Position numbers and translations under genes: made by a program. From Sclerurus mexicanus (lineage: Eukaryota > Chordata > Aves > Passeriformes > Furnariidae): DNA of 64,000 nt. The stretch lies in the NCBI GenBank assembly GCA_013396755.1, contig VWZF01005531.1:1346328-1410327 (forward strand). Direction: 5' to 3'. Shown here piece after piece: positions 1-13,000 of this stretch; the first letter of the stretch is position 1, and the number at the start of each line of letters is the position of its first letter. The notes below the pieces were generated by a model. That model ran no database searches, had not been told where the DNA came from, and saw only the letters and a list, made by a program, of their open reading frames with translations.

Positions 1-3000
1 GCACCACTTCAGCTTTTTCTCTGTATTTCTGGGTGGAACGTGCTTTGCTGTGACTTAAGGAAGAAAAAGGGAGAAGCTAATCACACTCAAGCTGTGCTTT
101 CCCACCTATACATAAACATTAAGGATCTTCCAAGCGTCTCGGCTTCCAGTTTGTGATGCTCAGGGCTTTCACGTTCTCCCTGGTAACTTCATAAAAGCAA
201 GAAATGAAGCTGTTTGTTCAGGATCCTGTTGAAATTCATGGCCCTGTCATGCAAACAAAGCAATAGGCTGTTCTGGAGGGAAGTGATGTCCTTGAAGCCA
301 TCTGGCATTCACAAGGATTTGCAGGGAAATTTTCTAGTAAGGAAGAGCTGCTGAAGGAAAATGCTGGGCTTCCTCTCTAGTCACTGGGAAGAGAGAGTCA
401 GATTTCTTCCAAGGACAACCAAGCTGGACTTTGGGGAATGGTGTCCCAAAGACAGCTCTAGAGGGAACTTGGGAGGACTGAGTGATGCACTTTGCTTTTA
501 GGTGTCAAAAGTAAATGGTGTGAATTTCCTCCACGTCTATCCTGAGCTGGGTGTTTTGGAAAAACTTTATGGAGGCAAATTTTCGCTTCGAAACTTTAGT
601 GGAATGCAATTATGCCAATAATGAGTGTCTTGTTTGCAGCCTCCTGTTTTGCAGCTTCATAAAAGCATGCAGGAAACCCCTTCCCCCTGCAAGAAATTTG
701 CAGGAAGGAAATGTGGTTCTGGGCCTGGCTAAAAAAATCAGTACTTGGTGTTTATCCCTTCTTTCAAGGGTTTTTAAATATAAAATATTGCCTGGAGTGG
801 GGACTATGTGGGCTAGTTTTTCCTGCCTGAGTGCCTAACCTGGCCTTTCTCCAATGAATGAAAAACTGCACTAGCTCTAATGGTGAGTGTTGCCTATTTT
901 CTTATTTTCTCTTCCTTCTCCTTGTAATTGTAGCCATGCAAGCTTCAGTTAGGAAGATTCAATTCCCTCCTACATCCCTCCCAAATGTCTGGACCATGGA
1001 CTATTGGATATACATGCTGACACCTGCTTCTACCATGGTTATACCAGCAGGTGATTTTTTTGAATTAAATAGACAGTAGATAAACAGCAGGTGAAATTCA
1101 GGGGCTGACAAGAGAGGCTGGCATATCCTGCCCACTGCTGTATCACAGTGATGAGGGATCACCATGTACACTGCCAATTGGCCCTTGGCAGACAGGGGCA
1201 CTGTGGTTCTTTTATCCCAAACTCCAAATTTTCTCTGCATCGAAGGCAAGAGCTTAAGTGTTTCTGCTTTCCTTGGAGTGCTGCTCGATTCAAAAATTCA
1301 GGAATATTTGTCAGCTGCTTTGAGATGTACAGGGGGGAAATTCAGTAGAAATGCCCAAGCTAGGTCTTATTTGGCAAGCCGTACATGAGGTGTGGGCAAT
1401 ACCTACAGACATTAAAGTAAGGGCCTCTGTTTACTTGATGAGCTGCATGGCATCAATCCTCTCCAACTAGGCAGCTCTATATGGTACAAAAGCCATACCT
1501 GGCCAGAGGCATTCATGTTGGTAGAAAGTAAAATTTTAAGTAAAACTTGCACGAGGAGTGAGTGAATTGTTTATCATCTTTCTCAAGCGTTCTCTTAAAT
1601 ACCACTCTGCTAACACTTCCCTTTCTTTTCATTAACAGAGTCGCTCTTTCAAAACAGAGTGCTACATCTCAGTCCAAGTAGTGCTATATTGATAACAGAC
1701 TCCTGTACACTAACAGGAAAAGAAAAATGGATTTAAAGCGGTGGATGTTTGGATAAGGCTAATTAATAAATCCTAAAAGGACAATAACTCACTTGAAGTG
1801 AGGCATATCTACAGCTGGCACCTTGACTGTAAGGGAAAATGTACCTATAAAAGCATTAACATCATCCTAACAGCAGCAGGGGGAGATCACAGCCACTGCA
1901 GGATGCCAGGTCCAGAGAGAGGGAAATAAGACAGCACTTGGCTGGATCCTGCAGCTCAGCACTCTGGGGCTCTGTGTAGGTTTGCAGCTGCCCTTCAATG
2001 TCCTTTTGTAATTTTCTTTTTGCTTAGGAAGGATCCCATTAAGATAAATTTTTCCTGCCTTTAACTCCATGCTACCTTGCAGCTGCTGGTGGGATACAGG
2101 ATGTGGGCAAGAGCCTGGATGAAAAGCTGTGATATGGCAAGCCTGGCTCCCACCGTTTCCTGGTGCTTGGGATTATAAGAAACCTCAGGCCAGCCTCAGG
2201 GTAAGACAGAAAAATGATGCAAACACCTTTTCTGCTTCACTCCTCAGTCTTTGTATGGCAAAGTTTCCCCAGATGGCAGGGTTGGGAATGGGGTTTGTTT
2301 CATCACTGTTTTCACTCTCATTTCATTTGCCAAGTAGTCTCTTAATTGCTTCCTTGCAAAAGACCTGCAGCAAAAAAAATCCAGGCACACTTTCTCCGCA
2401 TCCCCAGGCTGTGATCTCCTACTTCATGCAGCTACTGTGTGTTAGACAGGCAGGAACTTCTGCTAGGAAGGAGTCCCTCTTCGAACAGGAGGCTCCTTTA
2501 ACTTGGCAAGGCTAAGCAAGGCACCGTATTGCTCCAACTGACTGCCATGGGTGTAAAAGATAGCAACTGAAGCAGCTATTTTGCCTTTGGACTTCCCCCT
2601 GCAGGTCTCCTCCAGCTGAACTGACAGCACAGTCGACGGAGAAGCTGCCGAAATGTTGGAACCCATCAATGCTTGCAACACACGCCTGTTGAAGTGCTTC
2701 TCCTTCGACTGCTCTTTCCCAGCGTGGAAAACAGCCTTGCATTGGGTTGTATGGTGATGAGGGTGTGGGAGTCAATACACGCAGGGTGTTAGCTCACAAC
2801 AGAAAACTGGTCCATAAAATCCCCCCACGCTTTGGAGCAGGGCGAGCCACCAAGTGGCACTGCCAGTGGCTGGGCAGCACGGTGGGGTTTGCTTGCATGG
2901 CTTGGTCATTCCAGGGTGGAAGGGAGCATGCAGTTGGGCGTGTGGGGGAAGGCAGTGGTGCCCTAGACAACAGCCGTCCCCAAACTGCTCCCACCATGGC

Positions 3001-3942
3001 ACAAAGCTGGCACCATCCACCACAAAAACATCACCGAGGAACATCAATGCTTGTTCCAGCTGTCACCCAGACCTGCACCTCTGGGCAAGGCAAGAATGTT
3101 GGGAAAGCTGGTTGCTTGGAAGGCACCTTTCCCTCATAGGAGCAGGCAGCATGAAATTTCTGATCCCATGGCTAAGTACGTAGGATGGAGAGCAGCCACT
3201 GCTGATGCTGGGCAGAGCCCTCTAACAGCAGAAAAAATCACCTCTGCTGTTGTTGCTGCCCCTCTCCATCTTGTCCACTTCTGGCAATTTGCCCTCTTTG
3301 TAATCTAACCCAGCCTAAATCTTGCTCCAAAGAGTGGAGATTGGAAAGCACGAGCAACAGGGGTGGTCTTTAGTTTTGGGACCTGCCCACCACCCCATGT
3401 TGACTCTGTGGCTGGACGTGATGGTGCTGCAGTTCTCCAGAGCGCCCTGCCAGGCTGTGCCCTCCCATGTGAGCCCTCATTGCTACAGGCTGCAAGAGGC
3501 ATTTCAGCTCGCACACAGCTTTTCCCAGGACTGTACAGAGGACACTGGTAGCTACTTTGCTTTGCACATGTATTTGAAATCTGCTGCTAGTGTGTAGAAA
3601 ACCAGCTGGCTTTGTTTGCAGCCCATTGAAGAACATGTTCTCTCCAAGTGTTTTACAGGGTCAGAAGAAACTATTTTGAAGTGAGTACAGTGGGAACTGG
3701 GCAACCTCCCACTAGGTTATCAAATCCAAGCAAGGACTTAGAGCAGAGCAGCTGCTTCTCCTTCCCTTTTGATTACCTCTGACTGAAAACCTTTGCCTGC
3801 CACCTGTCCTAGGAGGCCAAGCAAGCAGGAAAAAACTTAGTAATATGTAGGTGTTAAACAATTTAAATGTATAGCTTCACAAAAAAAGCTGACATCTCAC
3901 ATCCTGCCCGCTCCCACCCATCTTCTGGGGCCGGGATTTTAC
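1..3942 (-). other. AOAH: AOAH intron 20, 5' part (terminal exon outside window)
   Basis: This stretch is non-coding. I searched the minus strand for the terminal AOAH exon and saw nothing resembling it. The many short open frames between 2.1 and 3.6 kb occur on both strands in GC-richer sequence and have no splice or domain support. No recognisable repeat was found. Confidence 0.8.
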
Positions 3943-4019
3943 CTGGCTGGGGTGGAAGCCATCAACTGGTTCGATCAGCTGCCAGGGCTCACCTCCCATC
4001 TTGTGCCACTCCTCAGCCG
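3943..4019 (-). CDS. AOAH: AOAH exon 20: catalytic DGFH block
   Basis: This exon is 77 nt, phase 1 in and phase 0 out. It encodes AEEWHKMGGEPWQLIEPVDG then FHPSQ. The DGFH motif is GDSL block V (D-x-x-H); its Asp and His complete the Ser-His-Asp triad (human about Asp527 and His530). The acceptor is TTGTTTGCAG and the donor CAG|GTAAAA. The remaining about 42 C-terminal residues belong to an exon left of position 1. Confidence 0.97.
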
Positions 4020-7000
4020 CTGCAAACAATGTAAGCAGAGGGGTTGTCACCAGTGAGCACGGAGTCGCCTGCCTGGAGATGTGCCTCCCTCTCCTGCAAA
4101 GCACCGCTGGTATTTTTAAGCACACGACAGCTCTGCGTGAAGATTATGATAATTCACATAAAGTTGTCAGAGCCAATAGTGTGTACAATCCCCTCTCCTC
4201 GGGGCAGTATTTAAGACTTTATTGTTAATTTTTTTTTCTCTGAGATATTTATGCAAGAAAGTGCTTTGAACATAAATGATTGTAAAACAATTCGCTTTCC
4301 CTCCTAACTAAGATGGATGCTGTACCAAGTAAAGCTGTAAATTATTTAATACTGATTTAATACTTTTGCATTTCCCATCTTAGTTGCATCCTCAGCAGTG
4401 CAAAAAAAAAAAAAGTAAAATAGAGATAAACAGCACTTTTTAAGAGAAAGAGATGGCAACAGAATATTCACATGGGCTGAAGTCTGCAGGAATGACTGTC
4501 ATTTTTGGTTACTTCTCTTCTGAGCGGTCTTTTTCAACTCCAACAAAATAACCTTTTGAATTACATAAGCATGACATTCAATGCAAATGATGCTGTGCTG
4601 TAAGCCCTGGAGCCATCAGAGAAGTAAAAAGCTTTCTCTCTTCAAAAGGACTGTGGAGTGATCAAACATGGGACTAGTGGATATGGCATTAACAGACTGT
4701 AAATTCAATAATTCCTTTTATAATGACAGATTAAGAATTCTTAATAGCATTATGCAAGCATCCTGTCAGGAGGAAAATGTTCTCCATTCAAGCACCAGTT
4801 TTGGTCTAGACTCACCACTGTGTGTTGTACCCTGGCTATTGTGTAAAAAAGTGTTGTCTGGGTCCCATGCTAACTTCACGTTCACAAAAAGGCAACATTC
4901 CTGCTTTGACTAGAGAAGCCCACTTGGGATGCTTCACTCAGCACCCAAAGTAACCTGTTGCAAGACACAGGGTTTGGAGCTTTATTTCCAACTTGCAATG
5001 TGTTGGGCACAACACATGCCTTAGATTACACCACAGAGCACCCATATGGATCAACAGAGGGAACTTGCCTAACTCTTTATATATATGTGATATTGTACAT
5101 GGAATATGAGGCTTGAGTACTGTGTTTTAGTTTGTAGAGGGACTACTGCTCCAGTGCCAGAAATAGCAGAGGAGTAAGAAAAGCAAGGTTTATATCAAGT
5201 TAGGTCGATTTAGACCATTATACTTGACCTCTAAAAATCCTAGAGCAGTTGAGCAAATATCCACCAACGCAGTATGTCCAGAGTTTGTGTTAAAAGTGTC
5301 TATTGCATCAGCTAGACCAGACTAGAGCTTGCTCCCAGACACAACCAAGAAAAACCCAAAACAAACAAGCCATATCCCCCTATTTCTTGCACTGCTTTTT
5401 AAAGGAACCATTACTTTCTGCAGCCAAGGGCAACATGTGATCTTGAAAGTCCATTTAAATCCAGGATAAATTATAGTGTACTCAAATTTTATTTTGACAA
5501 AGTTGTGACCTGCTACGTACATATATACGCCCAGGCCAGCCTGAAATCAATGTACTCATCACAGTGTGCAATCACTGTTAAATATTTGATGTCTGGAGAG
5601 TTTTGTGGAAGGTTTGTGCTTCCTTCAGAAAGAGACCAGAAAAGTAGGTCAGCAGCCTTAGCTGGCTTTTGAGCACACTCACGATCTGACAGCTTTCCTG
5701 ATGGCAAGCTCCAGTCGTTGGCTCCAGGGCTGCAAGAAACTTTGCAAAGTGTCTTTCAAAGCTGATGTTTGTGTATGCATGTGTGATTTTGTTTACTTCA
5801 ATTATTTAATGCGGTGTAATCAAGAGCAGCAAATTATATTAAGATGTTTCTTTTTGTAAAAGCAAATAAATTACCTAAAGTTAGTAATTTAACTTATTAA
5901 AGTAATTTGCCTACCCAGCAGGTAGTTCATTCCAAATCCTAATGACTTGTTAAGTAGCTGAGGCAAAAGCTGCAAAGAGACTTGGACACCCTGAAACTCT
6001 GTGCTGCAATAATGAACTTGGCAGTGGAGCCCACCTCTACGAGAGGAACTTTTGGACAGAAAGACTCCCTCTCCTATCCTTACTTCTTTACCTCCTCCTT
6101 CTCCATATGGTCTTCATGAGACCCAGAACCAGCTTCCTGAACTGGGTCACGTAGGCTAAAATAAGTTTGTGAATTTTGATAGGATTTGGCTGCAAAGTGA
6201 GTTTTTAATAATCTTAGGTGCCTCGGCAGCTTCGTGCTTTCAAGGACAGCCAGGCACCGATGGGGAGAGGTATTGGAGATGTACACTTTAAAGTATTGAC
6301 GGAGTGCTTCTGTCCCTTCATGGCTCCAGATTTAGCTGTTTGTGTGCTGTGATTTAAAATATAATACCCAGCTAAAATTTTTTGATAAGGACCAACATAG
6401 AATTTTCTGTGTGAGTATAAAAGCAGGAAAATGCAAATCAAGGGGTTTTTTTTTTCCAATTATATGTGTTTTTGGAACATAAACATTCATGCTATTGGGG
6501 AGAACCCCCAGGTGGCCAGGGCTGGAGCTCCTGCCCTGTGAACAGAGGCTGAAGGACAGGGATGATCCATTTTGGAAAAGAGCCTATGAGGATGGAGCCA
6601 GTCTCTTCATAACAGTGCACAGTGGGAGAGGGAGAGACAACGGGCAAAAGTTGAAACATGGGAGATTCCAGCTGAAAAAAAAATAACCTTTTTCCTACTT
6701 TCCCATCACTGTCTAACTACTTGAATATGTTGCCCAACTCAATCCCTCACGTCATGCTGATCCTTATTTTCAGAAAGAAGGAGTATGTTTCTCCTTGTAA
6801 TGAAGCTGGGTTGATGCTGGGTGATGCCTCAAGCTGGACCCCTGTGCTTCTTGCAAGGGAAGCCAAGCTGAGAGGGATCCATCTGTCCCCAGCCCCACAG
6901 GGACACTGTCCTCTCACACTCATGGTGACAACAAAAATGTCAAGGCTTTTTAAATTTATTTTGAAGTGTCAGAAGAACGATTTAGGTAATGCGCTTACTT

Positions 7001-10000
7001 AATGTCACTAAAGAGCACAGAAGGACAAGTTCTGTAAGCTCTTCAAGTCAGAAGTGGGTGTTTAAAGAAACACAGGAAAGAAGCCAGTTATTCCTGAGAG
7101 AGGTGCTTCTACTTTTGAGAACAGTGAGTTATAAGAGGGTGACTGTGTTACTCAGGCAGGAAAATGGCTGATAAAAATGTCTCCTTCCTGAGGCACTGCA
7201 AGCTACAGCTCATGAAGACCACCTTCACCACTGCAGCTATGCATCCCCAGCCTAGACAACCCACTATAAAAGCAACGATCAAAAATATAACCAAATCTTA
7301 TGGACCAGTATAGGTTCAAGATTTCTTATTTTCTTCATCGGCCTGAAACACTGCAGTGGGCAAGCAGGAGGGATTTTTAGCAGAGGCATGTCTGCTGCCC
7401 CTGTCACCTTGGCACCCAGTGGCCCGTGTGCTGTACATCACTGGGACTGTGGGTGCCAGCAGCTGGGAGCAGCAGGCAGGCTGTGGTCCCCAGGCTGATG
7501 GTGGGGTCTTGTCTCAGCAAAGGTCAATGGTTACCCAATTCAGGGAAGATGGGAAATGGCTTTAAGGGCCTCCCTTGGCCTCAGCCCCGCCAGCAGGGTC
7601 ACGTAGGCTGGCTGGTTATTCTGCCCTTTTCCTGGTACAGAGCTAAAACATGAGGAGCATATTAGCAGTCTAGCACTTGACTAAATGCTTTGTGAGAAAG
7701 ACAGTGAAAAAAAGCAACTTACTTTGTCTCAGTGGGAAATCCATGTAGAAGATATCAAAGTTGGTAAATTTCTCAGATCTCGCTATTTCTTTCAGGACAT
7801 TGGAAAGTTGTAACGCTCTCTGCAAAAATCAAGTGATTTAATGACTATCCATGGATTCAGCTTTTGTCACTGATGCACAGCCAGGAATTTGAAAGGTAAT
7901 GTTGCCCTTTCAGCTGGGGCAAAGGAGGTGAAATGGGGCTCTTCGTCATAACATGGACTTGGCGTGAGCACCACCAGCCTTTGGGCTACCCAGTCCATCA
8001 TGCAACACATCCTTGCAGGTTACACTGAGGCCTCAGCTGATTTCATAAGTTTAATACAGCATATGCTTATTTTATAGGAGACCTCTTTTAGTGGTATCCC
8101 TATGCTTATATAAGTATTCTGAATTTCTCAGTTTTGGAGGCCTCTTGATGAGTGGCAGCCCAGTAACTTTCACTTCTCTTAAAGAAACTCCAAATTTTTC
8201 TACAAAAGAAATGTTCTCTTTTCCTATTATCCTTCCTGCTACTATGTTGTAGATGCTAATGCTTATCTATGCAGACCAAATTCCACCCTTACTTTCAGCA
8301 GAGTAAATTGCCTCCATTGAGCGTCTGCCTTATACATCCAGTGTAATTTCTACAGCCATAACAGAGATCAGGATCTCCTAAATATTTAAATTGTGCAGTT
8401 TGGATAATAACATAGACACTTAGTTTCAGACAGGGGCTCAGAAAGATGAATTCATACCCTGCAGACATATGCACTGTTCATGGACAGAAGTTACATGTAC
8501 TCTATATTCTGTATTGTTGGTACGAATATATAAACTGTAATCCTGCAAAGGTTTATGAATGTGCTTAAGTGCCTTCTCTGAAGTCAAGAGGGACAGAGCA
8601 TAAGATGAAATATATATGCAAGCTTTGGTGAAATTAGGGCCAATTTTGTTGTTTTGTGAATATAAATATTAATACAACTACATACAGAGATGATATCTTG
8701 GATAATATTTGGTTACTGGCTCCTTTACATGGCTGCAGGGGATTTCTGGGATTAAAAATCAGCTTGTACCATAAGAAAATAAGTGGCTGGTATTATGTGT
8801 CATTCACTTCTGCAGCCAGATTTTTAGGGTGAGTTTTAAGACATCTCTGTTCTGTCTGTTCCCATTCCTGCACTCAGCCTGGATGCTCCCTGGTCACACC
8901 ATCTGGCGATTAAGTCCACAGAAATGTGTCTGAGGAAGATTAGCACAAATCCCAAATGAAAAAAGGGTAAGGCTGTTGCTCTCAGGACCTGCTCCCGCTG
9001 CCAGCAAAATCCATGCAGCCAGCTTGTCATACCAACAGCTACTTGATTCACAAGCCTTTTCATCCTTATCAGGTATGTTTTCTTCTTAAGGAACATGGAC
9101 CTCAATAGTTTTGTCTCAGAGAGATCATATCCCTTGAGAATAAATTTGGGGCAGCTGAGAGATTGTAACAGGAATCCCTTTATGAATCCCTTCACTTGAG
9201 CATGCTGCCTCCCGGGGCCTGAGAGCCATTTGAAAGGAGGGGTGTGGATGTTTCCACATTTTCTCATCACCGTTGGAAGAAAAAAAGTGTGCTGACACCT
9301 TGCCTTTGAGGCAATTTGGTTTATATCCTCAGACACAAGGACAGACTGAAATAGTCTCTATGCAAGAGGATGGTCCTGTTGCGGCATCCTTGAGACTTAC
9401 CTCTGAGGTCAAATTCCTGAGGGTCTCATTGGGGGTCAGCCAGCCGCTGCAGGGGCTCACCTGGGCAGGCAGGGGGAGAGGGGCTTTAGCAGCAGGCCAA
9501 GAGGACAAGGGGACTAGTAAGCTACAGCCAGACACCTTACCTGGAGGCAGTCAAGGAAGGAATAAATTTGGCTGTACGTGACATCTCCATTCAGCTGCCC
9601 TGCAAAGCGGAGAGAGGGAAACCTCTTACACCTGATGGCCAAATGTCACTTCACTTTGCAGGTCTGAGCGTTCCCATGCATTACATCCCTGGCTGGGGAG
9701 AGGCACTCCAGGAGCACCACACCACTCCAATAGAGGTGGCACCAACGCGTCCTTCCCATGAAGGTGCCCACGTCCTCACAGCACGCAAAGCCGCTTTCGC
9801 TTCTCCTGCATCCCTCTCCCGCCTTTCCCAGGTGATTTGTGTTGCACATGGGGTTAGTCATCGCAGCCTATGCCAATCTCCCAAGTGCATGACTGATATT
9901 TTTTCCATTAATGTGTCTCTCACCCGCCAAAGAAATGCAGGGTTTGCAAAGTAGAAGGATGCCTTTGTACGTTCGTATTTACCTCACAGAGGTTAGCCTT

Positions 10001-13000
10001 AAAAGGGAGAAACAACTTTGTTGTCATGGAGGGAAGTGAATATGTTTGTGTGGGTGAGGAAATTCAAGCACCGAGTCAAACACTCAGCTGACATTCCCTA
10101 AAATTTACCATGGTAGGCAATAGACGGGCTTGCTGAGAAAAATTCTCCATTTTCTCCACCTTTTGCTTCTTTGGTAGCTACAACTAAGATGGGAATTACA
10201 TGGCCACTCACTTGTCTGAGTCTGTAGTGCACTGATCATTCTGTCAGGCTTTGATACTGTTGAAGTGCTGAAATATGAAATTTTTATTGTTTTTTTTTAA
10301 GAACTGCAAAGTATAATCTGAGTGAAATGGGCTCCTCAGGTTGCTTTTCAGTGGCTCTCTGATACAGATGTGATTGCTGCCCGTCATCCAGCAGCAGTGT
10401 CAGGTGCCCAGGGAGCAAACGAGTGGGAGTTCAAAGATCTAGTGCCACTCCTGGATATTAGGGATGTCCCAGACCCCTGTAGCCTGAAGCACCAGGGCCT
10501 CAGATGGGCTGTCAGGGGGACCAGGGATTTGGCAGAAAACCAGACTGGTGTCTGGTCATGCCTCACCAGCAGCCAAATGGGGAAACCTGCTCACAGCCCG
10601 TCGGAGAATCTGCCAGAAGGGACCCCTTGCTGCAAAACGGGTTGCTTAGGACTAATTGGGTCCCTCCAAGGCAAATCGGCCCCTCTGAAAAATTTCCAGC
10701 TGATTCTGTAGTTAATCACTCCTGATTTGGCTGGTGCCAAAAAATGCTATGTGTTGTCTCTGATAACTAGATTTCCAGTAGAGGAACCATTCCTGTGATA
10801 AACATGCACTCATGGAAAGAAAGGGGTTTATGAGACTGAAAAATAATTATCACAGGTTTTCCCTGCCCTGAAAGGGGCAAGAGTTTCTCCTTTTTTAACT
10901 TCCCCCCCTCCACTGGTAGTAGTATGATGCTTATTAGAGTAAAATATAACAAGGTATCAGGAATAGAAATGGGGAAGATGTGGGCCCCCCAGCAATGATT
11001 GGGGAACCTTGGGGAAACCACAGCAGAGAGTCTGCTGACAGCTGTGGTTGCCAAAATCATCTGCATTTGTAATATACTATTTTAATGATGTAATTTAGTT
11101 TCTTTCTTTCTTTGCTGATGAGAACTAAGATGAAAACAGCTTCCCACTTGTCAGATGTAAAAGAGATTCCTCTACACAAATACAAATAAGTACATGCTTT
11201 TGGTCTAAAATTTGGCAGTGGAATGTCCATCATTGCATCTTATCTCGACTGGAGACCAAGGGACTTACTCCAGCTGTTTGCATAAAAACTTCCTTTGCTA
11301 CCTGCATAAAGTATTTCACATTCTTTATCTGCTGCGGGGTGGTACGGGCTTGCAGAGAAGGGATTCTGCAACCCTCTTCCAAGCTTCTCCACCCTACAAC
11401 CTCCTGCAACCCCAGGGAAATGTTTCCACACAGACCCCAGAGGCACAGCTACCAGACTAAGCAAGGATGGATGTCACACTTCAGTGCAAACGAAAGCAGC
11501 CCCCTGGGAAGACATTCCTCCTTGCTGCTTGGCACAGGATGAAGCCCAGGAGTGACTGGGCTGCTAATGGTTTCACTCAGACCCTGAGATAACAGCTTCT
11601 AAAGGAAGCCTCCAAATCTTTGAAAGAAACCGCCCCAAAGCACTTGATGGCAACTGCTCTCTGAGGGAATGCCCCCAAAACATGCCTGCACACGGTGTGA
11701 GGCTTCAGTTGTCACACCTGTAGGTAGTGCAGGAGGTGGCAGACACCCAGGTGGAATATTTATTCCTCTAATATATAATCAGTCTTTTGCAACTCCCTGA
11801 CTTAATCTTCTGTCCTGGTCCACATCCAATTTTACCACGACATCCACCACTCAGTGAATGGAGTTGTTAACTAAATGTCTGGCTCCATCTGTAACAACAA
11901 CCAGGATTGAGTGGAGGCAGGCTGGCCACAATTTGGGGCCAAGGCTGAGGGAGAACAGCTTGTTCCCACATCCACAGCATGTGTTGAGCCTGGTTTGGAG
12001 CTGAGTGGGTCTGGCTGTGGGGAAACTGGGCAGGATAGGGATCTGCCCCGTCCTGCAGTGGGGATGGTAGGAGTTGCCATTCCTAATTCTGCTGCACAGC
12101 CAATATCTGACTCATATTTGTTGGATCTTCACCAGCCTGTCAGGTCTGCTAGAAATTCTCAATAGATTCATAAATTATTAGGGAGAGAAGGCCACATGGG
12201 CAGGCAGATAACCCTACAACACCTTTTATTTACCTAGAGGGTGGTATCTGTCATGCAGGTTGTCCCAGAGGAAGCGACCGTCTACCAAGCCTGTTAAAAT
12301 CACGTGGCTGCCGTTTGGGAGACGAGAGTCCAGGTATCTCAGAGCTTGCACCACGTTGGAGAGCATTTCTTTGGGTGTAGTCATGTGGGCCAGCGTGTCA
12401 CGGTTCCTAAAGAAGAAGGTGCCAACAGGACATTGTGTCAGCAATACTGTGGCCCCAAAAATGCACCTGAAACTGTGCCATTTGCTTTTTTTGTTTGCTG
12501 CACTTCAACATTAAGTCAGCTAAATAAAACCTTATAAAAATGGTGCATTGTGTTTTGGTTTCTCACTGTTATTGCCAAAATCTGATGTGATATAGAAAAC
12601 TCCCTCTCAGTGTAATCTGTCTCTCTGCTAAAAACAGACAGATGCATCCTTTTTTAATAGAGTGGACGCCTGTTGTGGGTTAACCCCAGTGGACAGCCAA
12701 GCATCATACAGCTGTTCACTCATTTCCCCCCCTTCCATCCAGTGGAGGGGAAGAAGAGAGAATAAAAGCAAGAAAGCTTGGCGGCCAAGATAAAAAAAAC
12801 AAACCAAACCAATGAATGAAAAGTAGGAGAGAGGAAGCCAGCAAAACAAGTGATGCAAAGACAATCCCTCATCACCTCCCATGGGCAGACCAATACCCAG
12901 CCAGTTGGTGAGCAAAAGATGGTTAACCTCCCTAAAATACACTCTTCTCCCTTTCTATTGGCGGGCATGGCATGGACTGTCCCTTCAGTCCATTTGGGTC

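Noticed and set aside
1..3942. Search for the terminal AOAH exon
   Set aside because: No minus-strand segment resembled the expected C-terminal sequence, so it is taken to lie outside the window.
8836..9336. 166-codon minus-strand open frame
   Set aside because: It lies inside intron 18, in neither the phase nor the homology of AOAH, and has no known motif.
11240..11464. Minus-strand frame with a stretch loosely like the exon 17 protein
   Set aside because: The exact-length, correctly phased exon 17 at 9541-9599 matches far better.
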